DNA of 64,000 bases from Acheta domesticus. Lineage: Eukaryota; Arthropoda; Insecta; Orthoptera; Gryllidae. Below the pieces are notes generated by a model, which saw nothing but the letters and a program-made list of their open reading frames with translations, searched no databases and was not told where the DNA came from. The DNA lies in contig JAHLJT010009436.1 in assembly GCA_031308135.1 (NCBI GenBank), forward strand, positions 220,735,286 to 220,799,285. Reading direction: 5' to 3'. Position numbers and translations under genes: made by a program. Below, piece by piece: positions 42,836-54,292 of this stretch; positions within the stretch are counted from its first letter, which is position 1, and the number at the start of each line of letters is the position of its first letter.

Positions 42836-44035
42836 AATACTAATTGTTAGTTAATGTAGATTCACTAGAAAACAACGAAGTTGAATTTTGCTGAAAATGG
42901 TACGCAATTACCCCACTCAACCCTAAATAAGAAATTCATTTTCTTGGAATATGAATACTTTCTTGGAAAATGAGCCATCTATATCTACATCTTATTTGCA
43001 TTCATTGTTATAAACAGAAACCGGACTATTAAATTCCTTAACGGGCGCCCACAGTACAGAGAGGCCTTGCATCCTTGTGTCTGGATGTCTTATCGGTATG
43101 ACAACACAGTGTTACGAAAGACCGTAAAAGACAAACGCATTAATTTGTTCCCATAGAGGATAGATGCATTTTATTCCCGTAACAACTTCACATCGCTGCA
43201 AGGGCATGAGGACCTCGAAGAAAAATTCAACAAAGGCGGTCTGTATCCAACAATGTTATGAATGTGAGCAGAGAGAGGTCTTCTCGCCCGACTCTTCGAC
43301 GATACGTTCTTCATACTGCGAACAAAGAACTATTGATTAACGGCCAATATTGGCGAATTCCCAAATACCGCACTTGTTGGTTGGGGTTTCAGGAATGTGG
43401 GTCAGCGCGGAGGAAGATCACCACAGCATCCATGCCCACAGTACTACTAACAAAATAATATTGAATTTCTCGCCATTTATACGATTCAAATTAATGTTCG
43501 GCATCTTCAAAGATCCTGTGAAATAATGATGGAATTTCCTAACATACTGGAAATTGAAAGAATACCAGGATACTATGGTTTATAAATATATGGTTATTGG
43601 TACACTCACAAAGCAACAGCAGGAATAGACGGGGTGACATATTAAACATTACACTAAGCATTTTTATCTGTAGGCGGTAAATAGTGTACATATTCAATTA
43701 TTACATATTAGAATATTCTTAAAATTTATTAAGTATTTAATACTTTGTTGAAAATTAAGAAACAATGTTCTCTTAGTTTGCCAGGCATGACGTAAGTCTT
43801 CTAAGTATGGCCAATATTTAACTGCGCAATTAAGTTTTTATAAAATTGCAATTGATCTCTAGGTTACTGTACAACTTAATTGTCTTCACACGACTCCCAT
43901 CCAGATTTCCTCCCTTCTCCGCAGATTCTCAGGACCTTCTACCCCGATCACTGTTCCTATTTTCTCATACAACTTTTTACCAGGGTGGAACCCTACCCTA
44001 CCATGACCGCCAAGGTAGCCTTTAGGCTCTTTTTC
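42836..44035. other. Unassigned stretch
   Basis: No feature was recognised. Frame 43258-43458 plus has no family similarity. The frame 43880-44257 is mostly a translation of the ATT array and its flank. Confidence 0.5.
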
Positions 44036-44036
44036 C

Positions 44037-44039
<3 letters not shown>

Positions 44040-44084
<45 letters not shown>
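44040..44084. repeat. ATT microsatellite at the 3' end of the RLE LINE
   Basis: About 15 perfect ATT units. On the minus strand this is an AAT/TAA array immediately following the LINE 3' UTR. Confidence 0.9.
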
Positions 44085-44086
<2 letters not shown>

Positions 44087-45400
44087 CTAGTCACGACTAA
44101 AGATGTTATGTGTCGGCTGAATATAAAAAATTTACTCCAGGTTGCAACCAGCTATCTAAGAAGTAGATCTAGGGACTGTCGGTACCTCTACAATACTTTG
44201 CGCAAAATGTGGGCTGTTCCAAATAAATCAATTTCTTGCACTTCCCAGTCTTTTTAATTACTTGGGAGTAGAGACAAGTTCTTACTCAAATTTTGCGGAA
44301 CAGATCCCAGAGCTCCGATAACTATCGGGACGACGTGTGCTTTTACGCCCCACATTCGGCTGATCTCGATTTCCAAACTCTTGTATTTAAGACGTTTCTC
44401 TGCCTCCTTGGTAACGACGTTTTGATCGTAAGGTACAGCAACATCGACAAGTAAACACGATTTGTTCTCCAAATACCGGATGACTATATCCGGTTCGTTT
44501 GCCGCTATCGTGCGATCAGTTTGAATTTGTTGGTCGTACAATATCGTACTCAGTCCAACAGACGTCACCGGTTTCGGTGAGTATTCGTACCACTTGGGGC
44601 ATGTGTTCCGAACTTCGAGGGCGGTACAGATCTGCCAGTGGAGGTAGCTACATATCCTGTCGTGTCTTTTCAAGTATTCGGTCTTTGCTAGGATTGGACA
44701 TGCTGAGACAATATGATCAAACGTTTCTACGTGTTCCTGACATATGCGGCATTTACCATCTTGGGAAATTTTGAGAACCGCTTTATCATAATGTCGAATT
44801 CCCAAGACCTGATCTTGGGCAGCTATTACAAGTGCTTCCAATTCTGGCTTCATTCTTCCCCTTTTAAGCCACATAAATGATTGATCTTTATTGATCTGCA
44901 CCTTGTCCATTCTTTTTAGGTATTGTCCGTGGAGTGGTTTGTCTCTCCACGATTTCTTTAACATTTTTTGTGTCTCAAATTTCATGTTAAGTAGCATCAG
45001 AAGTTCAGTGCCTCTGTCATTCTGGGTGTCTTGCATAGTCTTGTTCGCAATGTTTCTTGCTACACTTACAATGCCTCTGTTTCCCATTCTTCGGTCAGAT
45101 TTCATGACCTGTCTCATTAGTGGGTCATCTTGATGGCTGACTACATACTTCCCCATTCCGGTTATTGCATTGTGCCAGGAGGCTTCAATTTGTCTCAGGC
45201 CTCTTCCTCCTTCCTTACGTGACACATAAAGTCTATGTACATCAGCTCGGGGGTGGGAAACATGATGCATTGTAAGCAGTTTTCTGGTTTTTCGATCCAT
45301 GATGCGAATTTCCTGTTCAGTCTAGTCTACTAGTCCGAAACTGTTTTCGTTTTCGGTTTATATTTTATTCCTTGAGTTCAGAGCGGACTGCAGGACATGT
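44085..45400 (-). mobile_element. RLE-type LINE (R2/R4/Dong/NeSL superclade), 5'-truncated
   Basis: The minus-strand sequence encodes the C-terminal part of an R2-superclade retrotransposon polyprotein with a restriction-like endonuclease. It lies between two ATT arrays (44040-44084 and 45412-45456), as expected for elements such as Dong that target TAA repeats. A 3' UTR of about 170 bases precedes the array. The RT domain itself is missing. The coding frame extends upstream of the first ATG through SFGLVD-stop-TEQEIRIM, where the stop TAG replaces an expected tryptophan codon, so the copy is dead. Confidence 0.85.
44254..45300 (-). pseudogene. RLE LINE polyprotein C-terminus (linker and endonuclease)
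   Basis: A 348-codon frame. Residues 2-40 (DRKTRKLLTMHH...RLYVSRKEGGRGL) are the segment that follows the RT thumb in R2/R4-type elements. The CCHC zinc knuckle is C184, C187, H196, C201 (CRIC...DHIVSAC). The endonuclease core follows, with PD at 270-271 and the LLVDVAVPYD segment at 283-292, which supply the PD-(D/E)XK-like catalytic residues. It ends with WGVKAHVVPIVIGALGSV, normal for the family. Within this frame no lesion is seen, but the upstream part carries a stop and is truncated, so no active protein is expected. Confidence 0.88.
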
Positions 45401-45411
45401 CTCACTCATTA

Positions 45412-45456
45412 TTATTGTTATTATTATTCACATTATTATTATTATTTAATTAATAG
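45412..45456. repeat. ATT microsatellite at the 5' side of the RLE LINE
   Basis: Interrupted ATT array (ATTATTATTGTTATTATTATT, then CACATTATTATTATT). It mirrors the array at the other end of the element. Confidence 0.85.
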
Positions 45457-46935
45457 GAAGGTCATAAAAACATTTTAAGACCGTATTATTAAAGCCCATA
45501 AATTCAGCCATTTATTTTTAGTATAATAGAAGTGGAAAAAGGCAATAAAACAATAAAAAATCACAATTAAAAGGAATTATTGTTAAAAATGAATAATTAA
45601 ATGATCTACATTTTTATTCCACCTTTAAAATTTATATTAGCATTTACGTATAAGAAATGATCCTTGCAAACTTGATTCTACATGACCATTTGCTATGACT
45701 ACTAACTTGGAGTGCGGCTCTTCGAAATGACATTGTGGGCTCCCTTTTCAATATTGAAATGGCATAACTGAAAACGGAACTATATTTTTGTTTTTCGTAG
45801 TTGTGTAATCGCTAGCACTGAGAAGGATATATCACATCCAGAGAGTTTTGCTCTAAAAAGGGATCGGAGACTATACTCAAATGAAGGATGGTATCCTTCG
45901 TGAGCGAATAGTCTGTCGGCGAGAATGAAAAAAAAATCAAAATCTTGTCTGGTATCATTTTCCTATTTCATTTTGATTTGTAATAGCACCTGGCTCTGGA
46001 GTTTCCGGATCTACAGAAAGAGAAAACACGACCGATCCTTTCTGTTGTACAGTTTTATAGGTATGCTTCCAGCTTCATTGAGGTCGGTGTCAGGAGAAAG
46101 AAAGCAAAACAATGAAATCTATTCCTCATTTGATGTGTTTAATTCATTTTATGTACACTCCTTTCAAAATACTGGTACTTTCCACATTATTTTCATTTAT
46201 ATCGTTCGAGTTTTGCAAATGAATATGATGGAAGGTGCACGTTCATAATATTTCATAGTCTTTATTAATAATACGATACGTTATAAGTTGTTACAGCTGC
46301 AGTACCTTAATTAGAAATTCACACTGTTTGGGAATGTGAACTATTTACAAATCGAGCGCCAAACTAATGTTCAAAATTAAGAACAAAGAAGAAGGTTATT
46401 TTCCTTTATCTCATGAATTCTGAACTATACTTATGTCTTACAATAAACATACATAAACGCTGTGGGTTCAAACGACATAATTATAAACTTATATACCTGA
46501 TAATCACATTGGAAGTAAAATAATTTATATTTCAATAAAATGTAATTTATATTATTGAAATAATTTATATTATTAATTTTATTTATTGAAATAATTTATA
46601 TTTCAATAAATTTTCTCACCTTCGTTTCATTCATTTATAATCTATTGCTCCATCCAATGTACCTACCTGTAACAAAAGAAAGAAAAAACATTAGAAACCA
46701 GTTTATTTTTGTAAACATAATTTACATGCTTGTTTTTGGCGAATAATTCTGGAGATTTAGGGATCGAGCAGAATGTGATCTAAGCAACATCGACAGCAGC
46801 GCAGCCCTTGTGCTTACGTGCTTTTGCTCTATCTCCGAAATTCTTCGTCAAAACGACGGTTAATCATAAATCGTTCATTGAAACGAACATTTGTAATTAG
46901 TTAATTTGTTTCCGCGTCAACGCCTTAGGTTGTTA
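45457..46935. other. AT-rich stretch; palindromic AT repeat at 46515-46612
   Basis: No gene was identified. At 46515-46612 copies of AATAATTTATATTTCAATAAA alternate with their near-complement, an AT-rich palindromic tandem repeat. Frame 45925-46248 plus has no family similarity. Confidence 0.5.
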
Positions 46936-46939
46936 ACCC

Positions 46940-47408
46940 CTTAAGTGAAGTGTATGTTTTTAACCGCGGGAGGGGGCAATGTTCTTCCCCTGCTGGATGG
47001 CGAGATCCGTCGCTGAATCCACACATAGGCCTGTGACGTACCCCAATCAGGTATCTCATACCAGAAGAACACCGTCCCTGCCGGGACAAACTAAGCTCCC
47101 GATATTGGTGGAAGTGTTGAATGTATATGAAAGTGTAATTTGCAAGTGTGTGTACACGTGTAAGTTTAATGTAAGTGTGTATAAGTAAGGGGTTAGGACA
47201 AAGGCAAGGACACGGAGGAGGAAGGAAAGATAGCGCGCGGTCCATGACCTATTTGTTAAAGTACTGCTCCGGCATTCGCCTAATGATGTCCGAAGAAACC
47301 ACGGAAAACTACCGATCAGGGCAGCAGGACTCGGACCCTGGGACCTCTCGGTCAGAGGCGCTTTGGTTCCATCAATATGATGCTCTGAGCCATCCAACAC
47401 GATCAGAA
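46940..47408 (-). repeat. SINE-1, near full-length minus-strand copy
   Basis: On the minus strand the head has A-box TGGCTCAGAGCATC and B-box CAGGGTCCGAGTCC. The body CTGATCGGTAGTTTTCCGTGG follows, then GCGAATGCCGGAGCAG and GCGCTATCTTTCCTTCCTCC. The 3' part reads GGATCTCGCCATCCAGCAGG, which is also seen at the end of the 54-kb copy. It is a good representative of the family, about 470 bp. Frames on both strands are incidental. Confidence 0.85.
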
Positions 47409-50036
47409 AGCATTTAAATTTACAAACATTACAAAGTATACCCTAATTTTCTAACATGAGAAACTATATAAAAATCTTTAATGATTTCACAGATCACTGC
47501 GTTCCCAGTTGATAGCGCCTCATTCACGGCCTTCAGCCGCGTTCGTAAGGGGCAAGGTCTCGAAATTTCGGGCGTTGGAACTACGCAAAGACTAGGGACT
47601 AGGGATCACATATCGCCCGTTCACAAGAACGGAGACGCATTTCAAACAATTGCAGAACGGCTTTGCGCTGTGCGAGACTGTTTTTTCCTTCGACTGGTGT
47701 TTTATTCTACTGACTGTCTTGTATACCTTTCTATTGTTAAAAAGTTAATTCAGATGTTCCGTATTTTTCTAATCATGTTTCTCCTTTGACTCAAAATTGA
47801 TGAATTTTGCGATGTGTCACTTTTCTTGTGGACGAATGCGAATTTACACATCTGGATAGATCTTTGCGTGAGGAAAGGTGAACTTACTGGATGCCCTTGT
47901 TGTTGAGATCTACCTAAACCAAGATGGCACGATAACACTTTCAGGAGACGTAGGAGGTCTCAAAAGTACTATTATTTTATTACGGTAAAATGTTCAGAGA
48001 GAAAGAAAATTTAACATTACACAAAGAAATACTGGAAGATGAAAGTTAAACTGCAAGTAACTGAACCTTAACATTCATAATAATTGCGTAACAATGCACA
48101 ATAATAACATTAAAACCTGCTCGAACGGCCATCCCGATCAATCTTACTACGACTGGGATCATTGTGCGATTACTTGGAATAATGACATACGGAAACAATT
48201 TCGCAGAGGATGACTTTCTGTCTCATGTAACGACAGATGATTTTCATCAATATCTCTTAATGAAAGCACTACGCATTCGTTCCTGCCATTTCACAGCATT
48301 CCTATGGTTTGCTAACTCGTGCTTCTCTTCTGGGAATCAGTTAAGAACTCGCGGAGCGTGTTGCGTGTTCGAATCCGGTCTCAAGGTCATTCGCTAACTC
48401 CTTTGTCAGAAGGCCTTTCTGTAAGTTTCTACAGAGTATGAATTGAATCTTCAATCTAGTGCTTGTTGGATTCGGCGAGGACGGAAAGTGAGTTTCTCGT
48501 TTAAGACAATGAGTAATAACCGATAAGTCAGGGTGTGTTTTGATATTTAAAACCGCTCAAAAAAACATACTTAACTTCATAGCAATTTGCAGAATAAGAT
48601 TTGATTTACGGGTCGAGTAACCTCAACACCTTTATTAAGAGGTCACCTCTATAAAAGGTCATTTTTGCCGGAAGCCTAGTGACCGGAATTTTTATTCTCT
48701 TAATAGAATATTTATAACGTGAACTATTTCAGTGTTTTTATGTGGCCAGGAAGTGGTTAAGACATTAGAAAATCTATTTGTGAAAGTTATTTACTATTGG
48801 AATGTAAATTCTAGAAAAAAGTTGTCTATCGAATAAATCTAACCATACTTTGCATTATCTCCAAAATATTTATCGTCAGAGTACAAAATATGCACAACAT
48901 AAAAACATTACCATTTTGTGCATGAACGTTTCTAATTTGAAGAAAGACGGTCAGTTGCTGTCAAAGATAAAATTATTTTACTGTTTATTGCGCCTACCAT
49001 GTGAACTATCTGTATTAAATTTAATGTTAGTTTAAATTAAAAGTTGTATGCAGCATATCAATGAATGTCATTATTAAACATCTTTTATTCAAAAAGACAT
49101 TCAAATTTAAAGAAAGGAATATAACTTTTTCTGCTGATTTGTGCTACGCCTTGTCCCGGTCCAGGCTGCGCCCTGACGGCCTCTTGAGCCACATTCTCCC
49201 GAGAGCGTCTCTCAGGAGTTTCCTCGCTGAGCTGAATCCAATTTGTGATGTGCGACCGATTGATTCGCGCGAAAAGAAACGTTCAGCTGCCTGCAGCGAA
49301 AGAAACTCCCTTTTCAGGCTCCTCCTTGCAGCTTCAATTCAAATGAATGTCAACTGTCTCGAATAATTGGCGAATAAACATTTCATCAATAGAAAAAAGA
49401 GAGACAGACAGACGATAAAGGCAGAGACAGACAAACAAAGAATCGAAGAGAAGAAATACAGAAAAATTAAATGTTGGAATGCAAAGAAAAGATAAGTTAT
49501 TTCGATAGTTCGATCAGGCCTCGTAAAATTATTGGGACAAACCTTAGACTAGTCTTGTTACACAGGTGTAAACACATATTAAAGAAAACGAATGGTGCTA
49601 GAATAGCAAGTACTTTTTCGCACTATTGGTTACGGTTATGTATTACACTAATAATATAGTGTAATATATTACTTGTATATTATTACAATGGTAAACTTTG
49701 GCAATTGCTAAAAATGCGAAATATTACCAACCTCTGAAAAAATGAGTAATTGTCTTTTTAACGGTCGGTGCACAGTATATTTCTGAAGATTTTCAATCTA
49801 CGATGAAATGCGAAATTACGTACGAAATGGTCGTGAATCTACGAAATAACGCTTTATTGCCTTTTATGGTTTCTTTCGTGTTTGCTAACTAGGGATTCAT
49901 CAACAACAACATTCATCATCAACAACCACACATCGATGGATGAAAACATTTAATTTGAGTGTGGCAGAGTTAATTAATTTATAATTAAGATTTAACCGAC
50001 AAATAAAAGTAAAAAAATAAGAAGAAAATTTAAAAA
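47409..50036. other. AT-rich stretch without recognised gene
   Basis: Contains a B-box-like GTGTTCGAATCCGG at about 48365 without a matching A-box, and a GACAGACAGACG tract near 49405. No gene is supported. Confidence 0.45.
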
Positions 50037-50192
50037 ATGGATCCTGAAAAAGCGCTCAGAGTTATCTCGAAGTGTCTCAGCTTCCTCAGTTCGCTGTACG
50101 AAGAAGGTCACGGGAAGAAGAGGAAGGCCTATGGCGTACGTCTACGGCGCATGCGTTACTTCTTCCGGTTTTTACCCTTCTTCAGCTTTTGA
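50037..50192 (+). CDS. Hypothetical 51-residue ORF
   Basis: The frame begins MDPEKALRVISKC, continues SSLYEEGHGKKRK and ends with a basic/aromatic tail, then stops. It stands out as a GC-richer patch in AT-rich flanks and has mixed amino-acid composition. The acidic start followed by a K/R-rich segment faintly recalls the N-terminus of some transposases, but nothing decisive is present. Function unknown. Confidence 0.2.
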   Translation: MDPEKALRVISKCLSFLSSLYEEGHGKKRKAYGVRLRRMRYFFRFLPFFSF

Positions 50193-50879
50193 ATTTGTTG
50201 AAGATCACAAATGGCGTAATATTAAATCAATTTCCCCTATTTAGTAATTTTAATGAGAAATCTAATAAGGATCAAAACATTTTTTTATCACAAAGTATCC
50301 CTTAATAATATTTTTTTTTAAATATCACAAAATGCGAAACTATAATTTTTACAATGCTATAACCTTGTTTTTAAAATACAGTTCTTTGAAATGTTATGTG
50401 ATAAATTCTACTATAACTATATGTGAAGACCTTGAGGTAATAACATGCTATGCCACATTTATAATGAAAATGAGATATTAATGTATTTCGATGCCTCATA
50501 GATGTATCTAGATGTTGGTTTTTTACTGTAAAGATTCGACGCAAGATGGCAGTGTAATTCATAAATTAATGTGAAGATTGCAATGTCTAAACCTTTACTT
50601 CCTTTTTTCTCAAAACTTACGTGTAGTGACATAGCATGTTATTGCCCCGAGGTCTTCATATATTATTAATATTATTATAGTCCCTCAAAATTTTGCAAAC
50701 AACAAATACGTTTTCTCTAGCTGTGATTGGAACACTGGTTCTAAGGTTAATCAGTATTTAGACTGATGACTTCACCAACCCCATCAGTCGGCACAATAAT
50801 CTTCCCCATGCTTTAAAACCAAAGTTGAACACTTGCAGTGTTCAAAATTCAGAGTTTTAATCAACTCCGGAGGTGTTGT
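50193..50879. repeat. Inverted-repeat element (arms 50418-50456 and 50624-50662)
   Basis: ATATGTGAAGACCTTGAGGT...ACATGCTATG at 50418 is repeated in inverted form at 50624-50662 with few mismatches. The spacer is about 165 bases. It looks like a small foldback MITE. The rest of the stretch is AT-rich with nothing recognised. Confidence 0.5.
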
Positions 50880-51560
50880 TTGTTTCGGTAAGCTTCAAAC
50901 GTTATCACTAATTCATGCAGAAGTACGCGAAAACTACTCTTTGTCAAAACAAAGAAATACACGACATTATTTAAAGATCTAAATTTGATGAACATTTTTC
51001 ATTAAGAAAAATAGCTATCTTCAAAATTGTGGTACATCCGGAATACGCCGAAATATTTTAAAATGTTTGAAATTTTTAAAAGCTTCGAATTTTTAACGAG
51101 AATTGGACTTGTACCATTTTTATAAGAGTGGAGAAAATTTTAAAAATTGAGACCTTTTTGAGAAAATGTCGAAATTATAGTTCGAGCTTCCTTTAAAAAA
51201 TCTCACAAAATTAAAATATACGTTTTAAATTCAAGGGGCTGGATCATCCAATATTTCGATTGGTGAATAACAAATTTGGTGGAAATCCTCTAAACGGTTT
51301 AGGCGCTAGGGCGGTTAACGGACGGTAAGAACAATACAGACAAATACAACAGACACAGTGGCAGACGTTTTGAAAAAAAGCAAACACTTTTTCGAAATGA
51401 ATTACCCATAAAATGTGGATTCAGATTCCGCTACGTTTCTGGACAATAATTTACTTCTCATGGAAGCACGAAAAATCCAATTTTGTTGGTATCATCCCCA
51501 AAACGTGTTTTCCTGTCGACTAATTTTTCCTCCGGGAATACGTAATATTTTTAAACTCTG
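50880..51560 (+). repeat. TE-A family repeat, copy v
   Basis: Shares TE-A phrases (ACACGACATTATTTAAAGATC, GTTTAGGCGCTAG, AGACGTTTTGAAAAAAAGC) and ends ...TACGAGAAAGTAAAATC like other copies. Diverged and non-coding. Confidence 0.6.
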
Positions 51561-51639
51561 AATACGAGAAAGTAAAATCAGTTAGTTTGGACAATACCCC
51601 ACACATCTTAAGCAGATACAACTATAATTTCACATGAAA

Positions 51640-52260
51640 AGTCATTTCGCAGCTCCGAAGCCAGACGAAGGGAAAGGGGAAGGGGGAAAGAAAACAATGG
51701 AGAGTGAGAGGAGAGTGACAGCCGCGGAGTCGCTGACGGAAATGTAAGCGCCGGCGCTGCACCATCCGCCCTGTCCCCCCATTTCCCCGCTCCCCCACCC
51801 CCCACCCCTCCCGGCTCCTCATTCCTTTCCTTCCTCCACGCGTTGTCCCGCTTCGGCCCGCCCCGCTCTGACCCGTTCCCCTCCGATCCAGCATATCCCG
51901 CGTCTCCCCAACCCCAGCCGCTCGCTCCCGCCCCGCGCTGCGCCGCCCTCTCCGCGTCGGGCACCTGCGGAACCTTCCTTCCTTCCTTCGCCGCTCGTCA
52001 GGAGATGGGATTGCGACGTAATCCCGCTCCATTTGTTTCCATCCGACCCGGCCGCCGCGCCGCAGCCCCGCCCCGCCCCGCCGCGCCGCCAACGAGGTGC
52101 CGCCGCCGACATACCCCACCGCGCAGGCGCACGCTGCGTCGCGCCCGGCGCTGGGAGACAACCTTGTGCGGGGGTGGAAGAAACACGGGGCACACGAAAA
52201 CCGTCTGCGAAGAGTGTCGAAATCAGCGGTTTCCTATTTCGTTCCACTGTCCTCAGCACG
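51640..52260. promoter_or_regulatory. CpG island, possible promoter
   Basis: GC-rich, CpG-dense block with C-rich runs (CCCCACCCCCCACCCC) and many CCGCC/GCGCC units. Overlapping frames on both strands (up to 200 codons) are arginine/proline/alanine-rich and mutually antisense, so none is called as coding. An insect gene promoter or unannotated first exon is plausible, but no exon could be supported. Confidence 0.4.
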
Positions 52261-53725
52261 TGGATCCTGAAGCACAGACCGCTAACGTGCACACGACACG
52301 TGCACGTTTGTGTACTCTCTTAGTACTTGTGACCTCTCCCACGTTCCATCTGGAGTCCATTGCATTCGTCCGTAATTACTTCAGGAATCGGAAAGACTGT
52401 CTCGCAAAATCCGTGGAAAAACACTGTTACTCTGGAAAAAAGTAGCAAGTAATGTAAAAAGTTTCTGCATTTAGTTTCCTGGATGTACGTTTACCAGGTA
52501 CAACATAATTTATGAAATAATCTCGGTAAATGATGAATTGGGACGGATCTTGATGACCTAAAACATCGCCAAAAATGATCAATAATATGCTCTTAAAGTG
52601 TTTTTAAAATGCACTAACAAAAAAAAACGTAAAAATTGTGCTGAAAATCAGTTCCGATGAACAACTCAAGCTGTTGGATATGTTAGTAATGTAATTGAAG
52701 CATCTTCCCTTCGTGCAAGTGCACTCAGCTTGCAAACGTTTGGATTGTATCACAGGAACCTTAGATTACACAAACACAACGACTGACATTACAATTTCTG
52801 AGCAAGGAAATCGAATAGACTACTCAGGAATTTTGTGGAGAACATTTGTTGCACCTCGTACATATTATTAAGTAAGTACCATTCAAATTATATTAAAATC
52901 CTAGAAATCAGCAGAAAGTACATTAAAAATTACGGAAAACGTAAAAAATGACTTATTAGTTGAAATCAACGAAAGGCGCAAACAAATATAAAATGAGTAA
53001 TTTTCTTTTGTCATTACATAAAATTAATGTCTATACTAAAAGGCATTGTTCTAAAATGACATTTCATAAAAATCCGCCCCTAATTATGAGAATGCCTTTA
53101 CTAATTCTTCACCAGGTAGAATTCTTTTTTAAAAAAAGCAATACGGCGGCAATATAAATTTTAGAACAGTATCCTTCATAAAAGAGGAAACTCATTAAAA
53201 TCAGTTATGATACTTTCAGAAATATTTCTTCAGTAGTCCTTGTACTCCCTTTTGACGTCATTTCTTTCTAAGCTTTCGGAGCCCCGCCTCTACCCAGCTG
53301 AGAGTTTCCATGAGGTGCAGTCACCGCGGGACCTACCAGTCTCCCTATCCAAAGTGCTGATGTGGGACGTGAGCCCACGTAGGAGGTGATACATACTGCT
53401 TTGATAATCGTAGGACGCGAGTTCATCGCGCTTAATCCTGTTTAAGAGCAAGGGCACCATGGCGCGCCTAGATGGCGTTGAAGTTGCGGCCCTTACGTCG
53501 CGCTGCTGCTGGGCGTATCCTCGGTCCCACAACTCACTGGGGATATGGAAAGAAATTCGGGAAGAAAGGGTCCACAATTATGCCCGACATGCACACCACA
53601 ACCTACTACGTCTTATACGGGATTTGAACACGCACAGCATAGAAGAACCGTTCTTAGCGAAGTTAGGCGTTAATTTCCTCAGCTTCTCTTCTACTCCAGA
53701 TTCCCAGGAATGGAAGGGGTTTCAA
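52261..53725. other. Stretch without recognised gene
   Basis: AT-rich to about 53270. Then comes a GC-balanced part (53270-53725) with B-box-like GTGTTCAAATCCC on the minus strand near 53625, perhaps another tRNA-related repeat. Frames 53290-53577 minus and 53459-53731 plus have no family similarity. Confidence 0.4.
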
Positions 53726-53727
53726 TG

Positions 53728-54292
53728 GTAATACAGTGGTTGAGAGCGCCCATCAGGCCACAAACGTCCATGGCAGAGGTGACATTCGAATACGCGATCC
53801 TTCGATCTCATTGGTAAGATACATTCGCCATAGAGATCTCGGATACCCAGTGTATTAACCTCTGACCGGACGTCCTAGGTTGTAGTTCCGACGGTGGCAG
53901 GATTTTTGACACTAGCTTGTCAGCTAGGTCGAATTCAGTCGCTGTCTGGAGGAGAATTCTAGTGGCCGGCTGCTCTGATCGGTAGTTTTCTCTGTTTTTT
54001 CCAATCAACAATAGGTGAATGCCGGAGTAGTAACCTAACAAACGGGCCACATACTGCGCGCGATCTTTCCTTCCTCATCTTTGTCCTATCGTCACCCCTT
54101 ATACCGCTTATACTAACGTGCACTACACTACGACACATGGACGCAGACCGGTCGGGAGCTTAGAGTTTGCCCTGGCTGGGGTAGTGCCCCGCTATTGGGA
54201 GATACCTAGCTGGGAACATCGCTAGCCGACGGTCGGTCGGCGCCGGATCTCGCCATCCAGCGGGGGAAGACCACCGCCGCCTCGCGAGAGAA
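53728..54292 (+). repeat. SINE-1 plus-strand copy with adjoining tRNA-like head
   Basis: 53728-53805 is tRNA-like: A-box ATACAGTGGTTGAGAGC, B-box-like GACATTCGAATAC. From about 53815 the SINE-1 copy proper starts. It has the head CCTCTGACCGGACGTCC..., body GTCGCTGTCTGGAGGAGAATTC, GGCTGCTCTGATCGGTAG, GTGAATGCCGGAG, and the 3' part GGATCTCGCCATCCAGCGGG. The arrangement suggests either two juxtaposed SINEs or a dimeric head. Confidence 0.75.

Noticed and set aside
43880..44257. 125-codon plus frame with poly-Leu
   Set aside because: The leucine run is the translated ATT/TTA microsatellite; the rest is the LINE 3' UTR in antisense.
48340..48395. B-box-like GTGTTCGAATCCGG suggesting a tRNA
   Set aside because: No A-box, no acceptor stem and no anticodon arm around it.
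51608..52445. Several 100-200-codon frames in the CpG island
   Set aside because: They overlap on both strands, are Arg/Pro/Gly-rich and match no family; expected from GC-rich DNA with few stops.
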